From Iris pallida (lineage: Eukaryota; Streptophyta; Magnoliopsida; Asparagales; Iridaceae), in the NCBI GenBank assembly GCA_029216955.1, contig JANAVB010005597.1, forward strand, positions 44,637,466 through 44,701,465: DNA of 64,000 bases, read 5' to 3'. The notes under the pieces were generated by a model, which was not told the DNA's origin, did no database searches, and saw only the letters and a program-made list of their open reading frames with translations. Positions 1-10,640 of this stretch are shown in pieces. Positions within the stretch are counted from its first letter, which is position 1. The number at the start of each line of letters is the position of its first letter. The position numbers and the translations under genes were made by a program.

Positions 1-763
1 TCCTAGCTGCCGGGGCTGGTGCTGAAGACTGATTCATTTGACTGTGGGACCGCTTCCGACCTCCGGTCCTATCCACAATCCTCTGGGAGGTATACTCGTG
101 CCTCCTTGCGGCTCGCAAGATGGCATCAAAAGTTTTGTGCTCGAACTGTTCTACTGCCAATATGATCTCCAAGTGGAGCCCCTTCTGGAACTGCTGGGCC
201 CTATCAAACTCGGTCGCCACCAAGGTGGGAGTAAACCGACTGAGTCTGGAAAACTCCGATGCATAACTGTCGACCGTCCTACCTCCTTGCTTCAAGTTGG
301 CAAATCTGGTCTGCAGGTCATATCGAGCCACCGCATCGAAGTACTTGGTCTGGAATCTTTTGCTAAATACTGCCCAGGGAACAGGTGCTGTCAATCCTAC
401 CGCTTATATGGCCCACCAGTTGCGGGCTAGATCTAATAACTGCAGGCGCACCACCGCCACCTTCTCGTCTTCTGGAGTCTTTGCGGCCTCTAGAATAACT
501 TCTGTATCCTGGAGCCAAGCATCTGCAGTAATGGCATCCTCGGTGCCGTCGAAGAATGGAGGGTTCAGGCGCTTGAAACTGTTGACTGCACTGTTTCCCG
601 GATGACCGCCTCTGTTCAGAGCATCTTGTACTGCCTGTTGCAATGCATCACCTCGGCGATCTTGAGAAGCTAACAATGATCTGATGAGACCTTCCAAAGT
701 GCCATCATCAGGCTCTACTGGCTGGACTGGCTGAACTGGGGGCACTGGTCCTTCAGAAGGCAT
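1..763 (-). pseudogene. Gag polyprotein of element C1, 5' part, one in-frame stop
   Basis: Gag would assemble the virus-like particle that packages the element RNA. Reading leftward from an ATG at 761-763, the protein starts with a Pro/Gln-rich segment. The retrotransposon gag domain follows, with an F-x-G-T-E-D motif, a WLQD motif and a ...ARNWW... motif. A TAA at 404-406 breaks the frame right after the NWWAI residues. The same frame then continues openly to the window edge with the second half of the domain (SYASEFSRLSRF motif), so the stop looks like a point mutation. No zinc knuckle is reached before the edge. The gag resembles that at 52883-54310 in domain order. The frame is also open upstream of this ATG for at least 90 bp without another ATG, so the exact start is uncertain. 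Confidence 0.8.
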
Positions 764-1054
764 GGCTCGAGAGGCTGCTGTTGAGGACTGATCTTGATCT
801 TCTTGCTGTCGCTGGACTGCTGGCTGAGCTCCTTCTGGCTGATCAACAGGAATGATGCCACTGAAGCAATAACATCAGGGATATTAAGGAAGGACCCGGA
901 TAGAACAATGATGCAAGCATGTTATCAAGTCAGGGATCCAAGGAGATAAGAAGATACGAGTGGAGATCAAAGGCGGATACTGATTGAAACATCTATTCGG
1001 TAAACCCTCACATATCTTGATTTACAAGACCTGCATGGGCCACCACTTAAACCA
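1..1054 (-). mobile_element. Internal region of gag-bearing LTR element C1, cut by the window edge
   Basis: This is the leader and gag part of a minus-strand LTR retrotransposon whose 5' LTR lies at 1055-3755; its 3' half is off the left edge. Between the gag start and the LTR is about 290 bp of leader with no frame of interest. Next to the LTR, plus-strand positions 1031-1047 read CTGCATGGGCCACCACT. The gag-only element at 48.8-58.1 kb has nearly the same block at the same place (54515-54530), so it may be the primer-binding site. It is not the usual initiator-Met sequence and the tRNA was not identified. Whether C1 has a pol gene cannot be seen. Confidence 0.8.
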
Positions 1055-2536
1055 TGTCACGCCCCAGAACCAGAATACTGGAGAGCGGGGGCAGACATAG
1101 CCAGCTACGTATATTGAAATAGAATACATCTCAACTATACGGTCACGGCTGTCTAGATATGAGGGTTTACTACAAGCCAGCAGTCTCTTAAGGTCAAGCC
1201 TATTGTCTCAATCTCAAGCAATTAACAGAGTTACAAGATATTAGAGCATCAAATATATGTATATAAGGCATCCCAAATATTACATATTGGATGATCATGA
1301 AGCTAGTCATACAAAATATAAGGACTAGCAAGAGTTAAGTCATACATGATCAACTTCGAGTTGCCAATCATGATTATAGCCCGTAGGCAGACAGTAAATA
1401 AAGTGCATCGAGCTAACAGGTGCTCATCGGCTAAACGCCTTAAAAGAATAATTTTACAATAGAGTGAGCGAAACAAAATAGGAAACCCACTCGTTGCCCG
1501 GGTTCCGTCTGGTATTCACCATCGGGCTGGAAGACAGGTAGATCCTCTGGAGCTGCTCTGGTATCTGGCCATATAAAACCAGCTGGGTCAGATCCCAGAA
1601 AGAGCAAGTGCCACATAGGAGGCCACGAAATAAGAACCAAAGCCAGCAAATCAGCACAATAATATAATTACATAATAAGAGACAGTAATTTAAGAAAAAG
1701 GCATGATAGGTAGATATAAAAGACAATCTTGTACAGAATCGATAAAAGACAGAACATATGGAAAAGCATGACAGGATGATATACGATGAGATAACCATAG
1801 GACTATTCAGATAGCCAGGTTACAACCCGTAAACCAAACAAGGACCGGAGTTGTAACCCTTCGTCTGAACGGAACTTGGTTTCTCTCACCATTTATCGGC
1901 AAGATAAATATAAGAAATCAGGTCAAGTAACAATCTGGAGTGACAATCATTATAGTGACAATCTGGAGTGACAATCCTTCAATCATTCTGGTACAATCTT
2001 ACAATCAATCATTTTTAGACAATACTATACTGGACTAGACTCCATCCAAGCAATCACGGCCAATCATTGCCTACGGCTTTCTACATTAACTAACTAGGGT
2101 TATCACAATCCTAGTTACTAGCAAGATGCAATGAGATGTTCCTCCAGCCACAAGCCCTGCAGCTAATCCAGGTTATCCAGGCGATTTGGATTCACTAAGC
2201 AGTTATCAATAATTATGTGCCCCACACGACGGTGAGCTGGAAATGTGCCCTACTCGACGGCAGGCTACAAGTCCAAACGATTGCGGCCGGGATAACGGGA
2301 TTGCCTGTAACTGGAGAAAATCTCTCATGACTACTGAATTATTCTAGTTATTAGCCTTAGTAAATTTTAGTGGGTACTCCTGACCGTGGTACTCAGGAGT
2401 CCCCTCCTAGACATGAAGCAAGACAGGACTGGATTTAACAAGCAAGCAAGAAGAACCACCTACGGTGTCAAGACAGGTCAAGTTAAGTTATCAGGTCATG
2501 TCAAGTCAGGGGTGCGCCGTCACGGGCCACTATCAA

Positions 2537-2657
2537 GTCGGGTTGGTCATGTCAGGAGTGCACCACTACGGGTCACTGTCGTGTTATGCAAGTTCCTTGC
2601 CATATCAAGCCATGTACAATAGTCGGGTTGGTCATGTCAGGAGTGCACCACTATGGG
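2537..2657. repeat. Two copies of a 36 bp direct repeat in the C1 LTR
   Basis: Positions 2537-2572 and 2622-2657 are nearly identical, sharing GTCGGGTTGGTCATGTCAGG followed by AGTGCACCACTA. They lie 85 bp apart. They are internal LTR duplications; no function is evident. Confidence 0.85.
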
Positions 2658-2767
2658 CATGAAATATCTAATAAAATATCAATATACAGGGCTATAGAAG
2701 ATCCAGGCTTAAGGAAAATAAAACCAAATCTCCATAATTGGATAGATTGTGTAAGGGTCCCTGGGGT

Positions 2768-3110
2768 CGGGTTGCGCAGGAGTCAAGTGCGCCAGGGGAC
2801 AACTGCGCATGGGTGAGCTGCGCAGGGTACCAACTGCGCAGGGGTGGATGGCGCAGCAGATGGTTTGCGCTGGTTCAGGTTGCGCAGGGGTGGATGGCGC
2901 ATGGATGGATTGTGCTGGTTCAGGTTGCGCAGGAGCAGACTGCGCATGAGCAGACTGCGCATGAGCAGACTGCGCACGAGCAGACTGCGCATGAATCCAT
3001 GCGCACTCGGGTTGAGCGCAGTTCGCCAAGGGGCAAGCTGCGCGGTCGGCGCTGCGCTAAAGAGCGCTGGTCGAGGGGGATGCGCAATCCAGCACTGCGC
3101 TAAAGAGCGC
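2768..3110. repeat. TGCGCA-rich degenerate tandem repeat in the C1 LTR
   Basis: The palindrome TGCGCA or close variants recur about every 15 to 25 bp through this stretch. At about 2931-2992 four tandem 15 bp units of the type GAGCAGACTGCGCAT lie head to tail. Long open frames on both strands here come from the period being a multiple of three and are not taken as genes. Confidence 0.85.
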
Positions 3111-4139
3111 AGGCTGCTGTCTTCTTCTCCAGGCCGAGAAGAAGACTCCAAGAACTCCAAAGTTCAAAACTTCATAACTTGATCTAATCAAAACGAAATT
3201 TAGATTTACAAAGATCTAACTTGAGTAAAATTGAATTCTCTTCCACATGGAAGCATCAAAACCCACAAAAATCCAACCAAAATAGATCAAAACCATGTAA
3301 ATCCGAAAATAGTAAAAAACCTAGATCTAGAATAATAGAAACTCCAAATCACAAAATGTCAAGTCTAATATTGATCTCCATGGCCTAATCTAGCTAATAG
3401 ACAAATAAAAAGTAGTTCTCAAGTGGTGGCAAGGTGCACTTGCCTATGGTGTGGAGAGTTGTGTGGAAGAAGGAAGAAGAAGAAGTTGTAGGAAATTAAT
3501 GGAGTTATGGAGGAGAGAGAAAAAGTTGGTGGGTTTTAATGAGGGTGGCTGTGATGGAATGGAGGTGGAGAATAGGCTAAGGTGTTCCACTCATGATGAA
3601 CCAAACCAAACCAACTCCACAAAATAAAACCAAGCCATGGTCCAAAGCCCATTTACGAAAAACCAAATCCACAAGTCGAGAAAATAAAACACGTGCCAAA
3701 ATCAAATTACGAGTACAAATACGAAATACAGGAAATACGAAAAATGAGGGTGACAAGGAAGCTTGCCTAAGTTGCTAAGTTGCCCCGACACTTGAAATAG
3801 CCTAAGTCATAGGCGTCGCCTGCGTGAATACTTGGTAAAGTATGCACGGTCCCGTCGTTTTGCCCCAACACCCACTACAACAAAAAGACCTATTAATGAC
3901 GCTCGACAAGGAGTTTTAATGACGGCTGATACATAAGCGTTATTAAGTTGAAAAATACCTTTTTTTTATGATAGTTTGGGCTAATTCTGGGCTTTTTATA
4001 ACGTTTAAAAAAGGAAGCGTTATTAATAGTTTAGAGCGGTGGCAAACTTGTAATATTTTTTAACTTCAATTTTTGGCAAAATCCTTGCTATAGCCCGCCT
4101 CTCCCCCAAAATATTCTGGTCTTCTCCTTCTCCTCCTTT

Positions 4140-4420
4140 CTTCTCCCTCCTCTCCTCCAACTCCAAAACCCTAACCCTAGATCCAAAATCTTCGAGGAGG
4201 GCCTCACGCTCCTCGTCGCCCTCCAGGACAAGCTCGAGGCCGTCGCGCACGCGATCGACAAGAACGCGAAGGAGGAGCGTTAGGGTTCTGCTCGTCCTCT
4301 TCTCCGCGCTCTCCCTCTCCTTCCTCCGGCGTCGTCGATGTCGTGGGTCCGCAACCTTCGCCGCTTCATCGGTTCCGACGCCGGCCTTGGATCCGAAGCC
4401 CTCATGGGTCAGTTCTTCTT
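4140..4420 (+). other. GC-rich exon-like segment inside the CACTA element, source gene unknown
   Basis: Composition jumps from AT-rich to GC-rich, with a CT-rich leader, CCTAACCCTAG-type plant 5' UTR sequence and two short coding-looking stretches. One runs from about 4186 to 4283 and ends in TAG with a charged, helical-looking peptide (...DKLEAVAHAIDKNAKEE). The other starts at the ATG at 4338 (MSWVRNLRRF...). The look is of a captured first exon with its 5' UTR. I do not recognise the source gene. Confidence 0.4.
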
Positions 4421-5744
4421 CCTTACACCCTCCTCTCCTCTTCTTTTCCTTTCTTTCCCCCAACTCCAAAACCCTAACCCTCATAGAGAATGTGGAGTCT
4501 GCAAAAAGGAAGGATATACTTTTTTGTGCAGAGAGTTTGGAGAGGCCAGGAATAGGGACACACCTCCATGTTCTTGCCATTCCTTGAGTTCTTTTCTTCC
4601 ACCCAAGCTCTAATAGTTGCCACAATGCTAATAAAATGCCCAACCCTTATTCTTCTCTCTTTTGCACTTGACTGATTCCACAAATTTTGGATGCTCAAAC
4701 TGTATCTTTTATAATTTTAAATAGAAAGACTCATTATTACAATTTTTACCCTGATGAGTAAAACAAATACTGTAAAGACTAACATGATCTGAAAGTAGTA
4801 ATCAGTTCTGATACAGAACCTGTTATTCTTGGCAAACTGTATCGCTATACTGATGGCCATACTCAATATGGTTTAAACGACTCTAACCATTGAAATATTT
4901 TAAATTGTTCCACTGATAGTACCCACTTTCACTAATAAGATAACTTTCCCCCCCCAAAGAGAACTTAAGTGGTATAATATACTTTCAGTGGCAACTCTTC
5001 AATCTCATCCTGCACTTGTTGCATAAGCATACTTGAATTGTTCGATGATGGAGCTAATAATTGTGGAAAATGAGATAGTTAGGTTTCCTCAAAAAGTTGT
5101 CTTTAAAGTAGGAACATTCATCACATGTTATCCATCTCTCCATGGAACAACTCCCTGATGTACCATGTACGTCATTATTTTTTGAGTCCCCACCAATTTA
5201 CTCCCTGTGTTCCATACACATGCTATTGTCAGCAAACAATGGAACAAAGCTAAAGCAATATAGAAGTATCCTAGGCTATGAATTGAGAAATTACATGCTC
5301 TTGATTAACAAAATTGATCCATTTGAAGGTGGGTGCTTGGTTTTATCTATGTAGGATTCTGATCCACATGTCCACTTTTGAGGGTAAGATCATATATTTT
5401 TGTTATTTGGTCATCAATGTATGTAGCTTATATTATATGTTGTACTTATCATTCTTGTTATCTGATAACACGTTTAGGACGTCTCATTGTTACCAGGCCT
5501 AATGTGCTGTTCTATTTTTGCTGTTTATTGTGGTATGCTTATTAGGCTTGTGTTTCTATTCATTATGGTAGTAGATCAGATGAATGATCTCTTTTCATGA
5601 ACTTGATGTTGATGATGTTAAAATATTTGCGAAGCTAATACTATTAATTCTCGGAGAGCCTTTCTTTTCTATTGATAACATACAAAACTGTTTGTTGTCA
5701 GAAAATACATTTTGCTTTCTTATTGGTTAATCACATTTTTGCAG

Positions 5745-6909
5745 TTCTATCTGGATTTGGCAAGTTCAGAGAAGGCCTTAAATTGCCTTCAACAACTTCT
5801 ACAAGTTGATGGAAGATAACATTTCTGTACATTATTGGTGTTACTGGTTTTTGTTCGGAGGATTCACTTGTATTTCAAAAGCTGTTTGATTATCATATTT
5901 ACTTTCCTGGTATGTAGGTTTGCTAAGGCATATCACTTGCGCGGGTTACTTCACCACGGGATGGTCCTACACAGGTCATAATGTTACACCTTTCCAATTG
6001 CTTGTAGCAAGTATTCCGAGGATCACTCAGATTTTGATCTTTTAGTGCCTATTTTGTATTTCCTGATTCTTGTTATGTTTCATCTCCTTAAAAGCAATTT
6101 ATAGTATAAATATACATTAACTGTTCTGAAGAGGAATTATTTGACTTGAATATTTCAGAACTGCCATCAAAGATTTTTCCTTGGGTCTAAGTATTGAAAG
6201 CTCTAACATTGACTGCTTGTATTTGCGTGGCTCGTGCTACCATGCCGTCGGTGAATACAGAGATGCGGTATTTTGCTTTTATCTTTCTCATTATTTAGTA
6301 CCTATCATTCTTCTTCTGTTGCAGATTTCTCCTCAATTTGTTATTGATGCCTTAACATAGGCCAATTACATAACATATTTAGGGGACATTAAACTGATGT
6401 TGCTTTGTAAAATCTCCTTTCAAGTTTATTCTCTGTATTTCCTGTGCTTCTTAGCTTCCAAAGTTCAAAGCATGTTCTAGAAAATTTCAGGGACATCTGT
6501 TTGAACCATTCATTACAAGTGATATTTGCAAACAATTTGACTTAACATGTACTTTGAACCACAGGTATTCTGTCTAAAATATGTTTTTGTTGAAACATTA
6601 AAGTTAGACCACGAGTTAGGTCGATGGGAATCTTTGTATTAGTGTGTTAGGTATCCTTATCTTTGCATATTCGTATACCAGATATACTTGAAAATGGTGT
6701 TTGTGTGTGTGTGTACACACACACACTCCGTATGTGAATGCCTCTGCAAGTGCCTTTTAACTCTTTTTGGTTGCACATTTCCTTTTTATGAGAAGACTCG
6801 GCAAGTCAACGACATGATTTTATTCCAGGTGAAAGATTATGATGCTGTTTTGGATTTGGCGCTTGATTCTGTGGATAAGTTTGTGCTTCAGTGTTCAGCT
6901 TTCTACCAG
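5745..6909 (+). pseudogene. Captured SRFR1-like TPR gene fragment, four exons with introns
   Basis: Four exon-like blocks with acceptor AG and mostly GT donors read as consecutive pieces of SUPPRESSOR OF rps4-RLD1, a plant tetratricopeptide-repeat protein that restrains immune signalling. The blocks are about 5745-5815, 5918-5974, 6159-6267 and 6829-6909. Recognisable stretches are AYHLRGLLHHGM, CLYLRGSCYHAVGEYRDA and VKDYDAVLDLALDSVDKFVL, in the family's order and in compatible phases. Intron positions are kept, so capture was from DNA, not from a spliced mRNA. The first donor reads AT instead of GT (5816-5817), which should block normal splicing. There is no start codon and no C-terminal half; it is a fragment, not a working gene. 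Assignment is from remembered family sequence. Confidence 0.8.
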
Positions 6910-7065
6910 GTATGAACCGAGTTTGGTTTGATTTCAAGCACATTTTCAAAACTGCAAGCTTTGTCTAAGACAGAATCTCTTGTCATGGAAATATCTTGTT
7001 ACTTATTACCAGTCTTGCATTAGTTTCCATTTTTTCGTAAGATTGGCCTAACTATTGACGAGCAG

Positions 7066-7343
7066 GGTGGGTCCCGTCAAGTGAGATTTCAGCCTGGAAC
7101 TGGCCAGTTTCTGGCTGCAGCTGCAGAAAATGTGGTGTCAATTTGTGATTTCGACGCGAAAAGGAAGGCGCACACACTACAGGTCCTCTGAGACAAAATT
7201 ATCTCTAACTGGGCAATATGATTTGGAACTTTGAACGCATTCATTATCCAGTCATTATATTTCACATATTATTGTTTACCCTGTATCTTAAAACATGCAG
7301 GGTCATAGCAAGGAGGTACTATCTGTTAGTTGGGATACGGAAA
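7066..7343 (+). pseudogene. Captured LEUNIG-like WD40 gene fragment, two exon pieces
   Basis: An exon-like block at 7066-7182 follows an AG acceptor and ends before GT. It encodes a WD40 segment typical of the LEUNIG / LEUNIG_HOMOLOG transcriptional co-repressors (RQVRFQPGTGQFLAAAAENV). A second piece at 7301-7340 starts after CAG and reads GHSKEVLSVSWDT, the start of the next WD blade. It then dissolves into an A-rich run, so the capture ends inside the blade. It lies downstream of the SRFR1-like pieces in the same orientation, giving a chimeric unit within the CACTA element. It cannot fold as a propeller; any effect would be through chimeric or antisense RNA. Confidence 0.75.
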
Positions 7344-7610
7344 AAAAAATTTGATTGTTCAAACTTAAGAAAAAAATTAGAAGTTCTAATTCTACCTTTA
7401 GTTAAACTAAAATTTAAGAAGATGAGGTTTAAAGCATGAACCATTGATATATTGTTTTTAATGCCTTAGTCATTGAAGTTTTTGAAGATTAGCTCATAGA
7501 GCCCTCTCTATTTTCAAATTTGTAAGTTGGTGTTATCTTAATGTGTTGATAATACTTGTTATAGATGCATGGTGGAATTGTAGCTAACTAGTATTAATTT
7601 TCTTTCTCAG

Positions 7611-7702
7611 GTGCACATGAAGATGCAAATATTATTGCAATGGTGGGATTTGCTACACATGATGTTGACAGTTTTGATGTGCTCAAGTTGAAGCCAAAGT
7701 AG
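7611..7702 (+). other. Terminal-exon-like block in the CACTA element, source unknown
   Basis: After a T-rich tract and CAG acceptor, an open stretch ends in TAG at 7700-7702, with the last residues FDVLKLKPK. It is followed by AT-rich sequence that could be a 3' UTR. It has the look of a last coding exon in the same orientation as the SRFR1-like and LEUNIG-like pieces. I do not recognise the protein, and it may be chance. Confidence 0.3.
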
Positions 7703-8639
7703 TTACTTGTTTTGAGGATTCATTTAAGTAGTAGTTGTAAATATATGTATTTGGATACCCTATTTTGAGATAATGTAATGAAGACGGTGATATAACATTT
7801 CAATGTTTTCTTGTGAATATAGTTCAAAGTTGTTGTTTTAAAATTGAATTGAGAAGTTTTTGGAAAGTAATATATAATGTGCAGTATTGAGTGTTATAAA
7901 TGTGATGAGTTCAGTAATATGAGTGTTATAAATGTGCTGCATTGAGCCTATACATATTATCTATTCATGACGTTTTAAAATTGTTCTGAATTGTGCACTA
8001 TATATTAACTATTCATAACGCTTTTATAGAAACTATTCATGACGGTTATTTTATGACGCTTTTAAAAAACATTTATAACACCCGTTTTCATAACGATTTC
8101 TGTGGAAAAAAAAGCGTCATGGTTCGTCATTAATGACGCTTTTTAGCCGTCATTAAAAGGGTTTTTTGTTGTAGTGACCCGAATCAGCCTAAGTCATAGG
8201 CGTCGCCCACATGAATGCTTAATAAAAAGCATTCACGGCCCTGTCCCGCAAGGCTTGGCATATCCTTCGCACGTCCCACAAGTTAAGTCGTCATACACGG
8301 CTTGTTGGCTTAAGTCTAGGCACCCAGAACTTGGTTGTTCAAGTCGAACGCGTGCACGACACGTTCCCTCAATGCGAAGCTTGGCGTAGCCTTTGCTCGT
8401 CGAGTCATTGCCCGAATAAGTCAGACAAAAGTTGTGTTGGGCTATCAAAGCCAATGCTAGCACTGTCCTGCTCTATCTGCGGTTGTCAAGTCGTGTAGTC
8501 CCTTGAGAACAAGGCTCGTCATGTAAAAGTATATGACTTGAGCGTTAGCGTCGTCTAGAGAACCAGGACTGTCTAAGGCATGAGCCACGGTCGTTTAGTG
8601 AAAAGCATGCCACGGACAAAGAAAGTCCACGCGACTGGT

Positions 8640-8840
8640 TGTCGCCGAGATCGGTCCCGCTACTCGGGAGTCTCTCTAAGTCTTGATAAGTCCCTCACAC
8701 GAGATCGGTCCCGCGGCTTGGGAGTCTCGCTAAGTCTTGATAAGTCCTGCACATGAGATCGGTCCCGCTACTTGGAAGTCTCGCTATGTCTTGAAAGGAA
8801 ACACACGAGATCGGTCCCGCGGCTTGGGAGTCTCGACATA
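8640..8840 (+). repeat. Decayed 54 bp tandem array of the family-A LTR
   Basis: Four units built around GAGATCGGTCCCGC and GGGAGTCTCGCTAAGTCTTG repeat with a period near 54 bp, each with several substitutions or small gaps. This is the reverse-complement counterpart of the cleaner arrays at 16213-16414 and 21301-21502. Confidence 0.85.
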
Positions 8841-9054
8841 TACAAGGAAAGCATGGTCATGTTAAGGAAGGACTGGATAGATTGAGTTGAGGCTTGCATG
8901 GTCATTGGACAACTTGTCGACAAGGTGTAGTCTTCTCGAATGATTGCCGGGGCGCAGGGATCATTCGGCTCGGAGGAAGCGCGTTGCGGCTCAAAGTAGT
9001 ATGCTGGATAACCGTATGGGAGACTTCGGCACCTCCGGGCTAGCTACCCGTGTA

Positions 9055-9345
9055 CTCTGTTCTAAAAGGCGTCCGCCTAGACCGCCTAGGCGGCGCCTAG
9101 ACGTTAGGCGCTGGGTGCCTGCCCGATGTCCGCTTAGGCGCCCTTCTAATCCCCCTGACATCCAACTATGCATGTTTTGGGGTTTTATGGATTTTTTCTA
9201 CAATTTTTGGTAGATTTTTTTTGGATTCTTTTTATTTTTTTGAACCGCCTAGATCTACGCGTCCGCCTAGGCACCCGCCTAGGTGGGCTAGGCGCTAGGC
9301 GGAAGGTGTCCGCCCGACTAGCGCCTAGCGCTTTTCACAACCTTG
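9055..9345. mobile_element. hAT-like MITE, 291 bp
   Basis: It is flanked by an 8 bp target duplication CCCGTGTA (9047-9054 and 9346-9353). The uninterrupted site is present in the paralogous LARD-A LTR near 16000 (reverse complement CTACCCGTGTAGGGACG). Ends are imperfect inverted repeats (CTCTGTTCTAAAAGGCG against CAAGGTTGTGAAAAGCGC). The interior is dominated by CCGCCTAGGCG/GCGCCTAG palindromes around an AT-rich core. There is no coding capacity. The 8 bp duplication favours the hAT superfamily. Confidence 0.85.
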
Positions 9346-10103
9346 CCCGTGTAGGGACGAGCCGATATCCCACGAGCCAGTCTAAGATAGCTTGACATTG
9401 CTAGTGACCACTCATGTAGATGTGTCGGCAAGAGCGGCAATCCGCATGTTTGCCTTTGGATAGCGTCGAGTGCTAGCGCAGCGTCGGTCGAATCATGAGA
9501 CAGTCTAGCACGATATGTATCAAGTTAGCAAGATACGTGCTTCGGCACAAACCAAGGCTTTCGCGTATCAAGTATTGGCATTCGCGTATTGGCTTTTGCG
9601 TATCGGCATTGTTGGCCTGAGTTGCATAAGTTAAGTCATGTGCCATCGCTTTAAGTCGAAAAGGACCGTAATGTATAAGTTGGCTAAATCAGGGAGTCAT
9701 TAGGCACGACCTCATCTTGAAGCACGGACAAGTCTAGGCAAAGTCTAAGGGTACGCCCTGCACGAGTCAACCCCTTGATGCCTTGGCATGGCCGAGTTCG
9801 CATAAGTTGCTCCTCGGCGAATCACTGTCTCGAACATGTTAAGTTACGAATAGAGTATGGCACGACCCTGTCGTCCCAAGTTCAAGTTTGGTCAAGTACA
9901 TGCACGATGAGGCACTGCCTTGATCGAAATACACGTTGGCATTGTTGCACGACTACGTCGTGGCACATCATTTTGGTTAGACGTCAAGTCTCAAAATTGA
10001 TCATAAGGCAAGACTAGAAAGACAATCGAAAGGGTTTAAGCTGCACAAAGTAAATGAACGGGTCGGTTATGTATGGGTAGACGAGGAGCTCACTCCACCA
10101 GTA

Positions 10104-10640
10104 CAGTTGGGTATTGACACCCACACAGTGTTCATGTGCAGGCACAGGTATAAGCTCGTGGCGCGGAGCCCGCTTGGATGAGTCGAGGCACGGAGTTCCT
10201 TGGCGATTTCGAAGCGTGCGGCCGTGTGGATTGAAGACTTATACAGGACATAATGTATGGACATCTCCTTCCGAAGCTTCCGCTGGCTCAAGCATTGTAA
10301 TCGAGAGATGAGAGAGAGCAGAGTGAATTGTAAAAATGAGAGAAAAGTGAGCACGAGAGACTTGTAATTTGGCCTTACGCCCACAAATGTAATCTTGTAT
10401 TCAATATCAATAAAGAGCTTCTTTTGAATGACTTTTGTTCATGTGTGCTTGTTCTAAATTTTCGTCGCATGTTTCAATATTTTTGCTTAGGACTTCTGTG
10501 CAGTTGAGTACTGACACCCACACAGTGTTCATGTGCAGGCACAGGTAGAAGCTCGTGGCACGGAGCTTGCTTGGATGCGTCGAGACACGGACTTCCTTGG
10601 CGATTTTGAAGCGTGCGGCCGCGTGGATTGAAGACTTATA
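10104..10640 (+). repeat. 397 bp tandem duplication within the family-A LTR
   Basis: The unit 10104-10500 begins CAGTTGGGTATTGACACCC. A second copy starts at 10501 with CAGTTGAGTACTGACACCC and runs to 10640, where the Ty3-gypsy element cuts it; it resumes at 28317 and ends near 28571. Other family-A LTRs in this window carry the unit once. The Ty3 insertion came after the duplication because it splits the second copy. Confidence 0.88.

Larger units (their letters stand above)
1055..3755 (-). mobile_element. 5' LTR of element C1 (family C, about 2.7 kb)
   Basis: The LTR begins TGTCACGCCCC on the plus strand and ends GAGGGTGACA, a 6 bp TGTCAC/GTGACA inverted end. Just outside, at 3756-3760, is AGGAA, the expected right copy of a 5 bp target duplication; the left copy is outside the window. 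A decayed paralogue in the opposite orientation at 29152-29999 matches it along the 1055-2130 part, including the conserved GATCTGACCCAGCTGG block. The LTR was inserted into a family-A LTR, whose sequence resumes at 3756. It contains internal short repeats around 2537-2657 and 2768-3110. Confidence 0.85.
3873..8176. mobile_element. Non-autonomous CACTA (En/Spm-type) transposon with captured gene pieces
   Basis: The left end is CACTACAACAAAAAGACC and the right end is the inverse of CACTACAACAAAAAACCC, giving an imperfect terminal inverted repeat of about 17 bp. It is flanked by a 3 bp target duplication ACC (3870-3872 and 8177-8179). Subterminal arrays of AATGACGC, AGCGTTAT and GTCATTAA motifs fill the first 150 and last 250 bp, as expected for transposase-binding regions. 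No transposase frame is present. The interior holds intron-containing fragments of SRFR1-like and LEUNIG-like genes. The uninterrupted target can be read in reverse complement in LARD-A near 16880 and 21978, where the CCAACACTCGAAT context is continuous. Confidence 0.93.

Noticed and set aside
2709..3182. Long overlapping frames on both strands in the C1 LTR
   Set aside because: 15 bp TGCGCA-rich repeats keep frames open; no domain or start context.
4023..4643. 206-codon Arg/Glu-rich minus-strand frame
   Set aside because: It lies opposite a CT-rich 5' UTR-like and exon-like segment inside the CACTA element; the composition explains it.
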